Assembly: GCA_005406025.1 (NCBI GenBank)
Contig: BGZK01000718.1
Span: 124,001 to 188,000, forward strand
DNA: 64,000 nucleotides
From: Eumeta japonica
Lineage: Eukaryota; Arthropoda; Insecta; Lepidoptera; Psychidae
Direction: 5' to 3'
Shown piece after piece: positions 34,381-44,839 of the stretch. A program made the position numbers and the translations under genes. Position 1 is the first letter of the stretch; the number at the start of each line of letters is the position of its first letter. The notes under the pieces are model-generated. The model was not told the DNA's origin. It worked only from the letters and a program-made list of their open reading frames with translations, and did not search any database.

Positions 34381-34838
34381 TGCATGCTTTAAGCGCGGGC
34401 GTAGGTATGCTTCTACAGTCGTCTGAAAATTCCGTCTATACTGGATGTGACCACGATAACTAAAAAACTATTTAACTATTAAATTTAATTTCTTTTTCAA
34501 TCTCATCACTGATAGATTGGGAATAACTGTATTGAAAATCACAGCTTGATATAGTACCGATTAGCTGCAATTGATTTTTTAACTGGCAGTTATTCATGTT
34601 TTGATCCGCCATTTCGCTTAAATATCTAAAATAGAGGTTGAAATTAAGCGTGAAGTTGTTTATTTTGCATTATGATGTCTAATAAATATGAAATTACCTG
34701 TCCTTTTTCCGTTCTTAGTTTACTATAAAACTATTTGAAAATCAAAAATAAAAAAAAAAATTTAGTGAAAAGTTCATATGTTATCAAAAACCTCTAATTT
34801 AAATAACATACGTATAGCACGAGCGCTTAAGGCATGCA
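34381..34838 (-). mobile_element. Non-autonomous TIR element, copy B (inverted)
   Basis: This is a 458-bp copy of the 2213-2674 element in opposite orientation. TGCATGCTTTAAGCGC is at 34381-34396 (one change in the TIR) and GCGCTTAAGGCATGCA at 34823-34838. Shared interior landmarks include GGTTGAAATTAAGCGTGAAG near 34637 and CCGCCATTTCGCTTA near 34607-34621. The similarity continues past the right TIR through CATTTGGTTTTACC to about 34890, as in copy A. It ends about 75 bp before the next repeat. Confidence 0.7.
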
Positions 34839-34964
34839 CATTTGGTTTTACCAAATTTCTTATAATCCTCACGAGTAGGATAAACTTTTCATGCCTTGGG
34901 ACATTTTACGTCTGGAATAAACTCTCAAAGTATTTATTCTCATTTGTTTTCATTTAGTTTGTCA

Positions 34965-35736
34965 CTTTTTTAGGGTAATAAGCCAGAATAGCAGGAACGG
35001 AACCATTATAGTTTCGTCTTGTTCGTCCGTACGTCCGTCCGTCTGTCCGTATTTTACAGGCGTTTTACCCAAAACTGTAAGATATATATTAATAAAATTT
35101 GGTGTATAGCTGTCTTACATAAACCCATATTTAGTTTGCTAATTAAATAATAAAAATAAATACTTCTGGGGTTAACACCATACGTATAATAGAAGCTGAT
35201 AAAAAAATTTTTTAGCAATCATCAACGAGTGGAATGTATTTGGACAGTTCTTTTGGAAACACCTTAAGTTTTCTGAACAATTTTGTTGATTAAGTGAATA
35301 TTTTCGAAAATAATCGCTCTAAAACTAGCATAATTGTGTCTACTTCCTTAATGTTTTCAAGCCGTGTGTTCAAAAAAATTGAAAAAAATTACAAAGATAG
35401 CGCTTAATAAATACTTTCAAGATAATTATTTTGAATATTGTAGGATAAACTCTTTTTAAGTAATTGCCTTTTTGAGTTATCTTTTTGGAAAATTGCGCTT
35501 TTCAACAAAAGGACGTGCCATGAAAATACGCTTTTTGCTGGTGCATTTTAGTTTACACTATTTAAATAATAATAGTCGACATACTTATTTGTTTCTCTAG
35601 TTATATACGACTAAATTATTGAGCGGGAAACATGAAAAAAAAGTATAAAAACCTATTTTTTTTTCATTTCTTTGTAGTAACGGTTACGGAACAATACAAT
35701 GACTATGATCCGACATGCTCATGGCCGGTTTTTTAA
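34965..35736 (+). mobile_element. Lepidopteran interspersed repeat (TTTTTTAGGG family), uninterrupted copy
   Basis: The start is CTTTTTTAGGGTAATAAGCC. A GTCCGTACGTCCGTCCGTCTG tract follows (about 35027-35047), then an AT-rich body. The end is CATGCTCATGGCCGGTTTTTT (35714-35734). The order and ends match the copies at 54142-54882 (plus strand) and 20147-21890 (minus strand). No coding capacity. Confidence 0.72.
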
Positions 35737-35974
35737 TCGAATATTAATACGTGTGACTTTCGACTTATCTAAAGCAAAATGCAATTCTCTTGCCTTTCTC
35801 AGTCACGAAAATATATAATCAAAATAATATTCTTTATTTAATAGCGGAAATTCAATATCAGCTCACAAATGATGCCTTCAAGTCGCGGTTACGATAATAT
35901 CGACGTGAACTCTAACAAAATAACATATAATACATATTCATGAATGACACGATACGCTATGTGTATATAAGTAA

Positions 35975-36018
35975 AAAAAAACGAGCTATTAGCTATATAG
36001 CTAGTAGCTCGTTTTTTT
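35975..36018 (+). repeat. Near-perfect 44-bp palindrome
   Basis: Arms of 21 bases are separated by a central TA. The left arm is AAAAAAACGAGCTATTAGCTA, and the right arm is its complement except for one position that can pair G.T. It is flanked by a near direct repeat, ATATAAGTAAAAA, at 35965-35977 and about 36036-36048. The short loop favours a cruciform in DNA over a stable miRNA-type hairpin. Confidence 0.85.
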
Positions 36019-36024
36019 ATTACA

Positions 36025-36310
36025 AGAAGTTTGAATATAAGTAAAAATTTAACATTAATATTAAACTAAGGTGAGTATTATATTGCTGATATAATATTTA
36101 TCAAATATAATATTTTCATTAAATTGATCAACACTCTAAGTACTATAGGAAAATTTTAAAAATTGGAGAATTCATTTACTGAAACGATATATAATCGAGT
36201 TTTATAATTTGCAGAATTTTGTTTGATTAACATTGAGTGGACAATGCAAATTTTTTTCTTAGAAACTTACTTAAACAAATTACAATGTGTATTCTGTTCT
36301 AAGCAAAACT
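36025..36310. other. AT-rich spacer, no gene
   Basis: No gene recognised. Confidence 0.5.
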
Positions 36311-36317
36311 AAAATTT

Positions 36318-36747
36318 TTAATTAAAAATTAGTAAAACCAAAATACATTTCCACTTAAACACTACTTCCAAACATATTTTGATAATTGGTTTATTCCCCA
36401 TTAGTTTGTTCATCGCATTTTTGACAGAATCCCGTAGGATTTCTTCAAAAAGTTTTCTGGTTATGCAATTATGACAGACGCACGTTCGATCACGGGCTCC
36501 AAAAACATACACCGCATTTACCGGAACTGGCAGCACCGCAGTAAGGAAAAAAACTAGCATCGTGAACGCCATCATGCCCACACAACGTGGCGATTAGGGC
36601 GTACTCGCTGAATGAAAGGCCCGAAAATATTACCCTTAACGGGAGAACTACTTTCACCGATAGACTTTTATAGCCTGCTCTGACAAGACAAATTATATCT
36701 AGTTTATTGTAAACTGTGTGGATATAGTACGTTGAACCTTTATCCAT
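36318..36747 (-). other. Two overlapping minus-strand open frames, unidentified
   Basis: Frames of 85 codons (36747 down to 36490) and 87 codons (36581 down to 36318) overlap in different phases. The second starts MGMMAFTMLVFFLTAV and continues to VNA, which looks like a signal peptide, then has CVCHNC. A TATAAAAG string lies upstream on the minus strand (36665-36672). I do not recognise either product. The GC is slightly above background. They could be one frameshifted fossil exon or chance frames; the signal-peptide look can arise from AT-rich sequence. Confidence 0.15.
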
Positions 36748-36759
36748 TTTATTCGATAA

Positions 36760-37240
36760 GAAAATTACTTTTATTTAAAAAATAAATAGCTATATATTTT
36801 ACGCACTTCAATGTATTGAAAAATTATATGTTCTTAGAACTTATTACGTTTTCTCGATGTCCAGTGCATTATTAAAAAATCGGCACTTAAATGGAATTTT
36901 CGAGAGATCGATACTGATTATATTTTCATAAAATTGAATACTAAATAATTTTTAACGATAAAATACAGTAACTTTATATAATAAAACGTCATCCCGTTCT
37001 TGAAATTACAAATAGATTCAATATATTAATTTATTTCGTTATTTAGTACTCAGAGAAGTTTTCAGAAGGGATGCTGGCGATATTTCATTGCGAAATTTAT
37101 TTCATCAAATGAAAATTATCACATATTCACCATATGTATTCTTGGCTATAACTCTGTATTTATTATCTGTATTCGATGGCTTTTTTAAAAATAAAAAAAA
37201 AAGTATAATACGCCTATTTCATTATGTCTATTCAACGGCG
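36760..37240. other. AT-rich spacer, no gene
   Basis: No gene recognised. Confidence 0.5.
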
Positions 37241-37249
37241 GGATGTTCT

Positions 37250-37445
37250 ACTTGTTAAGAGGCTGGCGACGCAGTTTGAACTGTGTTTAAGACAATTGAT
37301 TGTCAGCAATGCGGCGACGTCGCCCAATCGATAACTTAACTGCTTTCTAAAGCACGATTGATTTAACTAGACTTATTTTAAAAGTCATCAGTAGTTTTGC
37401 TTGTGGTCAGGGTTCGAAACCGGTATCTCCTGTTCAATTTTTTTA
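37250..37445 (+). repeat. SINE-like fragment
   Basis: GGTCAGGGTTCGAAACCGG near 37406-37424 contains a B-box match, about 150 bp downstream of a GC-richer stretch. No tRNA fold. Tentative SINE relic. Confidence 0.25.
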
Positions 37446-37449
37446 TTAT

Positions 37450-39180
37450 AATTTAAATCAATGTTCAGTACCTTCATCTTCGAATTAAGGGTAAATGAAA
37501 CACGTCGATTTCATACAAATTTATTTCGTCATGCGTTTTGATTCTCTTATAGAAACGAATCGATAATTATATTAAAAAATATGTGAATTTCGTTTCGTGA
37601 TTTCGGATAAATAAGATCACTTAGTTATTTTGATACTTATTTTTAAAATTAATGAAAAAACCGGCAGAATTAACGTTCGTGTGAGTGCGCGCAGAAATGA
37701 GTTTATTGTGTTTATTAACACGTATAGGAAACTGGATATTATGATTTATTTGTTAAAATTTAAAGTTGTCACATCACCATAGAGTATATATTTCTTTGAT
37801 ATATTTACATACAAGAAGTGAAGGAAATGACTGATGAGACAGCGTAATAATTGTATAAGTGTGAAAGAGATGTCCTCAGTCACAGCAGCTTCCGCTTTAT
37901 TTGACCTAGTGTTGTCACTTTGAGCTTTACCAAACGTACAAGTTGGACTAAGACTGTCTCTAAAACACTCTCTATTTATTTACCTTTGAGACATATCAAA
38001 TCTGCTCACTGACTTTTCACGTTCCCACATTACACATCCCACATATTTGAAACACATAGACGTTACGTGATACGTGCAATAATAATTTTACTATAGGCAT
38101 CATTCTAATACTATAGTAATTTTAACACTGTAAATGTAAAATATAAGGTAACAATTATTACTACGACGTAAGATTATTTCCAATGGATTCGACGACGATG
38201 CAAAAAGGATAAATAGAATAGAAAAAAAAAAATAAGGAAATAAATTTCTTTGTTTACACTTTCTTGAAATTATGTAAATTTTGGAATTGAATGCCTTTTA
38301 GTAAATCAGCCTTTAGGAACATACATTTCACAACGATAATATTTGCACACATTTTGCTTTTGGATGACTGATATGGACTCATAGGAATTTCTATATACTA
38401 CAATTCCGTAATCCAATTACGTTATTATCAGTTTTTATTTTACGGTATACGTTTGTTTATAATTCGTAAACAATTTATTATGTAGAATTTTTGTAAAATT
38501 TTATGCACGACATGATTAGTCACAGACAGATACTCAAATCATTTTTCAATCGTTGTCGTCATTTTTTAAATTCAACTCATTTCGGCATACACATTTTACT
38601 GTTAATCAGAAAAACCTGATTTTTTTGCTGATTTCGGCTAGACACTTGTTAAAACTGTTCGGGATGTAAAAAATGTATTTGTAATGAGTTTTCTTGTACT
38701 GTTTTTTTTTTTTAATTATTGGTCAGTAACTATTTGTAGGCATTTGACAAAAAATGAAAGACATTGTTCCATTCTCGCTCAGCCGCATTCGTTACACCAT
38801 CCCCTATGATTTTTCGCGTAACTTATTAATAAGTTATGTTTAGTAAATTGGCATACATTTTACGAACATTGGTTTCTTTCGGGTCATTGGCTGCAATTTT
38901 GTTACTTTGAGACATATTTCGTTTAATATACAAAAAAATTCAGAGAATCTGGTCCAATCATATCCCTTACCTTTTAGTCATTTTCAGTGAAACTTAACCA
39001 TAAAACACTACAAACAATGCAGTTCTTTTGCTTGATTTAAGCTATCTTTATTTCAATTTTTTGGAAATCACTCAAATTGTATTATTAGAGTGCTTGTTAA
39101 TCTCACAAAATACAATCACCGAACCATAAGCCACTTTAACCACTAACTTTTGTGTAAATTACAGCGAAATTAGTTCAACG
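37450..39180. other. AT-rich spacer, no gene
   Basis: No gene, RNA or clear element. The last 90 bases (from about 39095: TGTTAATCTCACAAAATAC) may be a very diverged extra unit of the following tandem array. Confidence 0.45.
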
Positions 39181-39185
39181 ATATG

Positions 39186-40440
39186 GATTCTCAGTAAACT
39201 CACAGAACCCTAAAAAATGTATCGAATCTCTTTTTATTGACTTTCGATTTTATCCATTAGAAATTTTATTGAAATCAACTTAATGATAAGATTCCTTGGT
39301 ATTTCTAACAGAAATTTAAATATATACCGAAAATTCTTTCTTTGGTTTTCATTGCCTCCATATTAAATTTTATTAAAATATGTTAAATTATAAGGGTTCT
39401 CATTTGTTCCCACGGAATCATAAAAATGCATTAGATATCCTTTTAATGGCTTTTATTTATTGCCTATATATAGCATTTTTTTAATTAAAAGCGCATTAAT
39501 TAAAAAGTTCTTAGAAATTATCTCAAAGCTTTTAAAATGTATCGGATATCTTTTTATTCGTTTTCAATTGTCTCCATACAAATTTTTATAGAAATTGTTT
39601 AATTATAAGGGTTCTCCCTAATTCTCATGGAACCCTAAAAATGTATCGAATATCCCTTTACTCGTTTTTAGTTGTCTCCATTCTTAATTTTGTCAAATTC
39701 GGTTAAACTTAAAAGGGTTCTCAGTAATTCTTATGGAACCCTATAAATATATTGGATTTCTTTAATTCGTTTTCAATTGTCTCTATTCTAAATTATATTA
39801 AACTGAGTAAAATTATAAGAGCTCTTAGTAATTGTCACGGAACCCTAAAAATGTTCCGGATATCCTTTTATTGGTTTTCATTTGTCCCCATTCTAAATCT
39901 TGTTAAAAGCTATTAAACTATAAGGTTCTTAGTAGTGCTGACGGAACCCTGAAACTGTATCAAAAATCCCATTACTGGTTTTCAGTTGCTTCTATTCTGA
40001 ATTTTATTAAATTCGGTCAAATTATAAGAGTTCTCAATAGTTCTCACGAAACCCTTAAAATGTATCGAATACACCTTTACAGTTATCTCGAACCTCAATT
40101 TTATTAAATTCAGTTAAATTAAAAGGGTTATCACTGATTCTCAGAGAATGCTAAAAATGCACTAGATTTCCTTTTATTTATTTTCAATTGTCTATATTCT
40201 AAATTTTATTATATTGGATTAAATTATACGGGTTCTCTGTAATCTCACGAAACCCTAAAAATGTATTGGATTTATTTTTATTGGCTTTCAATAATATTTA
40301 TAGCTAGAATTTTTATAATCGGCTTAATTAAAAGGTTCTTAGGAATTCTCACGGAACGCAAAAAATGTATCGAGCATTTTTTTCATTTGTTAAACTACGA
40401 GTACAAGGGTTTTTAGTAATTCTTGCGAATTCCAATAAAA
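39186..40440 (+). repeat. Tandem array of about 104-bp units (12-13 copies)
   Basis: Each unit carries a TTCTCAGTAATTCTCACGGA-like phrase, then ACCCTAAAAATGTATCGAAT, then TCCTTTTATTCGTTTTCAAT, TGTCTCCATTCTAAATTTT and ATTAAATTCGGTTAAATTAT in that order. The AATGTATCG-type anchors fall near 39216, 39321, 39424, 39536, 39640, 39746, 39850, 39954, 40059, 40157, 40259 and 40363, with a partial unit near 40434. Spacings are 98-112, mostly 103-106. Units are diverged by substitutions and small indels but keep register, so the array is old. In the best units AGGGTTC and GAACCCT (for example 39608-39614 and 39630-39636) can form a stem. No open frame persists. Confidence 0.93.
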
Positions 40441-40449
40441 GAGTCAAAT

Positions 40450-41290
40450 CCTTGATATTTTTTTATGTGGTTAATTTTCCTTTATGGTTTCACCTGTGCA
40501 GACACAGGATAATTGGATTCTAATTGGACCTTTGCTTCAATTGCAGTAAAATTATTCAATTTATAATATTTTATAACATCACGCAAGAACCCTAATCGTG
40601 TGTAATTATTATAATTTACATGAAATGTCACAAAACTATTCTTCGACGTTTGTTGATTGAAGAATCGTCAAACAATATTATTTTTACATGTTATTTGACC
40701 ATATTGATAAATAAATATAAAATTATCGGGCAACTGGCTATATTTGCATTACACTAGTGAAATATTTTTTTCAAAGAACTTGTCGTAATCGAAAAGGGTG
40801 TGGCCTTTTTGTAAAGCCACTCCTTTCTTAGAATCCGCCAATTGTAGTAATCACGGATATGTGTGTATTTGTGTTTAATAGCACAAAACAAAAAGGCTTG
40901 AAAGGCAAGTAAAATTTTGCCGTATTATTCTGACTATATCATAATTTAAAAATAAATTGTACTCTTATACTTATACGTGAAACTGAATTTGTTTGACCGT
41001 AAATTAGCATTTGAACAAAATTTTACATTTTTCTGTAATACAGACGAACAGCGCCATCTCTCGACACTTTAGCTTTTTGTAAGTGTTTCGAATCACCTTA
41101 AAATTAATTTTATTTCACGTGCCTTATACGATTCTGATTTTTTTGTTTCAGATTCTTTTGAGGACGCTACCAGTTATCAAAAGGTAAAAAACAATGCAAA
41201 ATTATTAATAAGATAGACAATAGTTGCAATTTATTAGAGACGAGCTTTCGTTCACAACTACCCGCGTGCACATGCAATTGATTCTTTTTT
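40450..41290. other. AT-rich spacer, no gene
   Basis: No gene. AGCGCCATCTCTCGAC near 41050 resembles a phrase at the ends of insect repeats but stands alone. Confidence 0.45.
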
Positions 41291-41660
41291 TTATCTTGTA
41301 TATCGACCGATCATGCTCTAAATCATGACTCATGATTCTGGTTCTCCTTCCGCTTTTGATTCCGAACTCTCTTTCAATCTCGGTAGATTGCGATTGGGGT
41401 CCCGTTTCCAATCCCGGTCCTAATCTCTGTTCTAATCTAGGTACGACTCCTTGTTCTGATTCCGGTTACGTTTTTGATTCTAATTTTAATCCCACATTGA
41501 ATTTTGACATTAGTCCCGTTCTCGATTTTGATCCTTCCTGGTCGCAACTTATGATTCTACTTCTTGTCCCATTTGCGGTTTCGATTTTATTATCGTTCAC
41601 AGTTCCAATTTGGGCGAATCCAGTACAAAAGCTAGTGTCAAAAGAAATTTAGGCTATATC
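41238..41660 (+). repeat. Hexamer-array repeat, copy 2 (best array)
   Basis: GAGCTTTCGTTCACAACTAC followed by CCGCGTGC (41240-41267) is a decayed version of the CTTTCGCCCGCGACTTCGCC end. A T-run and TATCGACCGATC follow, then about 280 bp (41332-41610) of degenerate 6-bp steps such as GATTCC, GGTCCC, AATCCC and GATTCT. CAGTTCCAATTTGGGCGAA (41599-41617) closes the array and matches the complement of ACCCATTTGGACGAA at copy 4. The 106-codon frame across it is a by-product of the 6-bp period, not a gene. Confidence 0.75.
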
Positions 41661-41664
41661 ACTC

Positions 41665-42610
41665 GGATATTTCTATGAATGCAAGAATTTTTAGTAATTG
41701 TAATGATTATGACTATGATAGCTATTAAAATGAATTTTAGAAATATATTTGAAATTACAAACTACTGTACATTGTTTTTAGTCTACTAAAAATAAAATGT
41801 ACAGGTAACTAAAAGACAAAGGGTAAGATTGGTCGCTCACGTCGCGGTATTTTTCTTCCAAACGAAAGGTCCGATTCGAATAATTTAAAGAGGAATCAAT
41901 CTGCACATTATCCACCTTCATTATGAAGCTATTTAGTTGAATATCGTAATACAAATGTTTTTCGATTTTCCTTAGCTTTGATTGACTAATTAAAAAAATA
42001 CAGTTAAGTATAAGTATAATAAATAGACGTATGGTCTTGCGGACTTTTTGTGGATGATAATTAGTACTATAAACTTGTAGTACATTATTTTATGTACCAT
42101 CTATATATAGTTTTCGCAGCGCACGCCAAATAATGACATTTATAGGTAAATTTTTATATGTTGGGTTACATTATTGCGATTCGTACAGGGATCTCTAATT
42201 TTTGAAAATAAAACACTGCTCATGTTATTTGCTGATAATGAGCTATCTGTAAGTGGTAAATTTTTATAATCGGTTTAATAGTTTTTAAGTTTACCTACTC
42301 ATTACAAATAAACAATACCTAAAGAATTTTCTCTTTATAACATTAGTTCAGATGTAAAATAACACAAGTACAATTTTTACTCCGCAATATAAAGCTTAAA
42401 GTACATACTATATAATAAGAATAAAATTTGTTCCCTAATATAATATATTTTTTTTGTAGTAAGTAATGCCTACATTACGTTTGATGTATCCATTTCATCG
42501 ATATTAATAAATACATTGAATATAATATAATATAATATCGCTTCTTCAATAAAAATGATATTTTTCAATTTATCCGCTTATGTTATTGATCAACAGAGAT
42601 TGAAATGGAA
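41665..42610. other. AT-rich spacer, no gene
   Basis: No gene, RNA or clear element. Confidence 0.5.
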
Positions 42611-42614
42611 ACCG

Positions 42615-42658
<44 letters not shown>
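42615..42658. repeat. (TA)22 microsatellite
   Basis: Uninterrupted TA dinucleotides. The Tyr-Ile tail of the minus-strand frame across it is an artefact of the repeat. Confidence 0.98.
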
Positions 42659-42659
<1 letters not shown>

Positions 42660-43009
42660 TGGTAGCTTTAGATTCGATGATAGAATAACCACAACATGAC
42701 CTCCGAAACATTGAGACGCAGACGCTAGTACCCAGAGCACTAGCATCGCAAATTTTAGCTTATTGTAACTGTCAAATTCATTGGTAGTGGCACCTCGGAA
42801 ACGTATCCGACTGTGATACATCGTAAGATTTTTACATCAATATGTTCCCAAATTTTAGTTCATTAATACGCTCGTAAAATAAATGCAAGTATAACGAAAT
42901 AAATACTGGCATAAATAATATCGAAGTCGATAGCGAAAAAAACAAAATAAAAATAAAACCCCAGTAAATATCCGAGTCGTCAGGCGCACTCATAAAAATG
43001 AAAGTCACG

Positions 43010-43190
43010 AAGCAAAAAGTGTACGGCTGGCGCGGGTCCAGAGGCGCGGGCGGGCGGCGCGGGGCGGGCGCGCGCGGTCAGCGGAAACCGATTTCATATT
43101 AGATCGTTTTCGACTATTATAGTAATCATGATAATCTATGGCGATCCCGGATTCGGACGTCGCACGTCGATTTACGTTAATGGCCTTATA
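43010..43190. promoter_or_regulatory. Sharp GC-rich island
   Basis: 43025-43080 is almost entirely G and C (GGCGCGGGCGGGCGGCGCGG within it), followed by CpG-containing sequence with ATCATGATAATC near 43126. It is the most extreme composition shift in the window after 3455-3510. No frame reads as protein. Candidate CpG-island promoter or conserved element. Confidence 0.35.
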
Positions 43191-43194
43191 CTAT

Positions 43195-44085
43195 ATATTG
43201 TTACTGTGTTTGTTTGTCCACCATGAGATATCGATGTTGCGCAAGAAGATTTTTTTGTTGAACACAGCGATCTACAAGGTAATAAGATTGTAGAGGTTTT
43301 AGCTTGCGAAACGCGGTTAATCTGTTCATGATTCTTTTACAGTTTTTCTGTATAGAACTGAAACGACACAGTTTAGCTTTTGTTTGTACTTTGTGAGTTT
43401 TATACAAGGGAATATGAATAAGATACTATTTATTGATTTGTTGCCTTTTTAATTGTGCTTGTTAACGCTACTAATCACCTCGTCGATTCCATGGGCAGAT
43501 TTAAACGAAACAAACGGATTGCCTGTAGAGTTACCGCAATCTAGTCGCGCTGACGTGGCATTCCGCCTAGGAAACCAAGTATTTGACAAAAGCTGAATAC
43601 TTAAAGATCGGTTATACGTCAAAACGTGTCTATTCTTAAGGTTTATGCATCGGATGAAAAAAAAAATCATGACGTACATGACGAATCAACGTCTATCCGT
43701 CTGCCAAAGGCATTTTTTTCCAAATTTACTGAACGAAAAAAATAATAAGTCGCGAATGTAAACATAGACAAACGGATTGTAATTTTGACGGTTAATTAGG
43801 AAATTTAAAAAATCTTTGGCCTAGTGCATCACGTAACATATCAAATAAGTGATTTTGTTATGTTAAAATACATTTTTTTTATAATTTTCAAACACGTCGC
43901 TTAAACAATACCAAAGAATATATACGAGAAATAAAGCATTTTTGTACACACTATTACCTTTAAAAGCGCTAATCTCAAATAAAAATAAGCATAATGTTTA
44001 ACGTCATAATTTAAATAGGAAAGAAACAAAATTTTGCATGAAAATCAAAGTAGATCCTACAATTGTGCAGAGAAATTGCTTTATT
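43195..44085. other. AT-rich spacer, no gene
   Basis: Minus-strand frames at 43201-43407 and 43449-43679 have no recognised motif. Nothing else is supportable. Confidence 0.45.
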
Positions 44086-44089
44086 TAAT

Positions 44090-44095
44090 TTTACT
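44090..44095 (-). terminator. Candidate poly(A) signal AATAAA
   Basis: AATAAA on the minus strand lies about 60 bases downstream of the stop codon of the candidate terminal exon (44156-44158), a normal 3' UTR layout for a short terminal exon. Confidence 0.3.
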
Positions 44096-44155
44096 GAAGA
44101 CTAATACAATTACTTAAAGTATGGAACCGTCTCCACTCGGCGCGCACCTGCGCCG

Positions 44156-44193
44156 CTAGTACAGCGGCGTGCGGTCCACCACGACCTTCGGAT
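44156..44193 (-). CDS. Candidate terminal coding exon, product unknown
   Basis: On the minus strand an acceptor-like TTCACACATAG ends at 44194. The following exon reads (x)PKVVVDRTPLY and stops at TAG (44156-44158). Nine of the eleven full codons end in C or G (CCG AAG GTC GTG GTG GAC CGC ACG CCG CTG TAC; all eleven do if wobble is counted strictly), unlike the AT-rich background. An AATAAA follows about 60 bases later. The frame stays open upstream without the splice site for over 30 codons, so a longer exon is possible. I do not recognise the protein. The high GC3 could also come from the local GC patch, so this is tentative. Confidence 0.3.
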
Positions 44194-44199
44194 CTATGT

Positions 44200-44830
44200 G
44201 TGAAGATGGTGTTGATCCGAAAGCTTTTACAGTGCATTTTGAACAGCCAAAAGGTATACGGATGCCGTGAAACACTGAATTACAGTGAGAACCATTAACG
44301 TTTATTATTGTCGTTGCGTCAGGCTTCCACCATCTTACTGTCTAAGGATATCCCCTCACTATTTTCCTGTTTCCAATCAGGGGGTTTAAGCCTGCCGTCG
44401 GTCATGCTTCCCGCAATGCAGCACAATTGCTAACCGCTTTTATCTCCGACGCAGTGGTGCGTCCGGGACTGATAGTTTGACGGTTTTAGATAAGTGTGAG
44501 GTGAACTATGTAGCACATAAACTGTTTGGCAAAACGCGAACCGACATATTGAACTGGCGGGAAATTGAACCGGATACGAAAAGAAAAAAATGTTATGGAC
44601 GCACTGAGCGCCGTTGCAGATTGACCGTTGCTGACATTGTCACTATATAGCTAGCTCGTGATGATAACACAAGAGAAACTAGAGTGATCTAAGCTAATCA
44701 CGGAAGCAGACTTAGGACCACGGTACACTAACACGCAAAACCGGACTGAAAACTTATTTCAACGTCTTGCCCAAAGCAGATAGTCATGCGCCGGGATTAT
44801 ATACACTAGATTGAGAAGCGTGATGTAAGC
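44200..44830. other. Moderately GC-rich segment, no gene recognised
   Basis: Composition is more balanced than the surroundings and includes CpGs to about 44790, but no frame, element end or RNA fold can be named. It may be a decayed transposon or a regulatory block. Confidence 0.3.
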
Positions 44831-44839
44831 CTAAGATCT

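Noticed and set aside
37400..37430. tRNA gene suggested by GGTTCGAAACC
   Set aside because: No cloverleaf; only the B box is present.
39186..40440. CRISPR-like interpretation of the regular repeats
   Set aside because: Repeats are contiguous units of about 104 bp without unique spacers, in a eukaryotic context with no cas genes.
41332..41652. 106-codon ORF with a hydrophobic, repetitive sequence
   Set aside because: Its residue periodicity mirrors the degenerate 6-bp DNA array; homologous arrays on the other strand give similar false frames.
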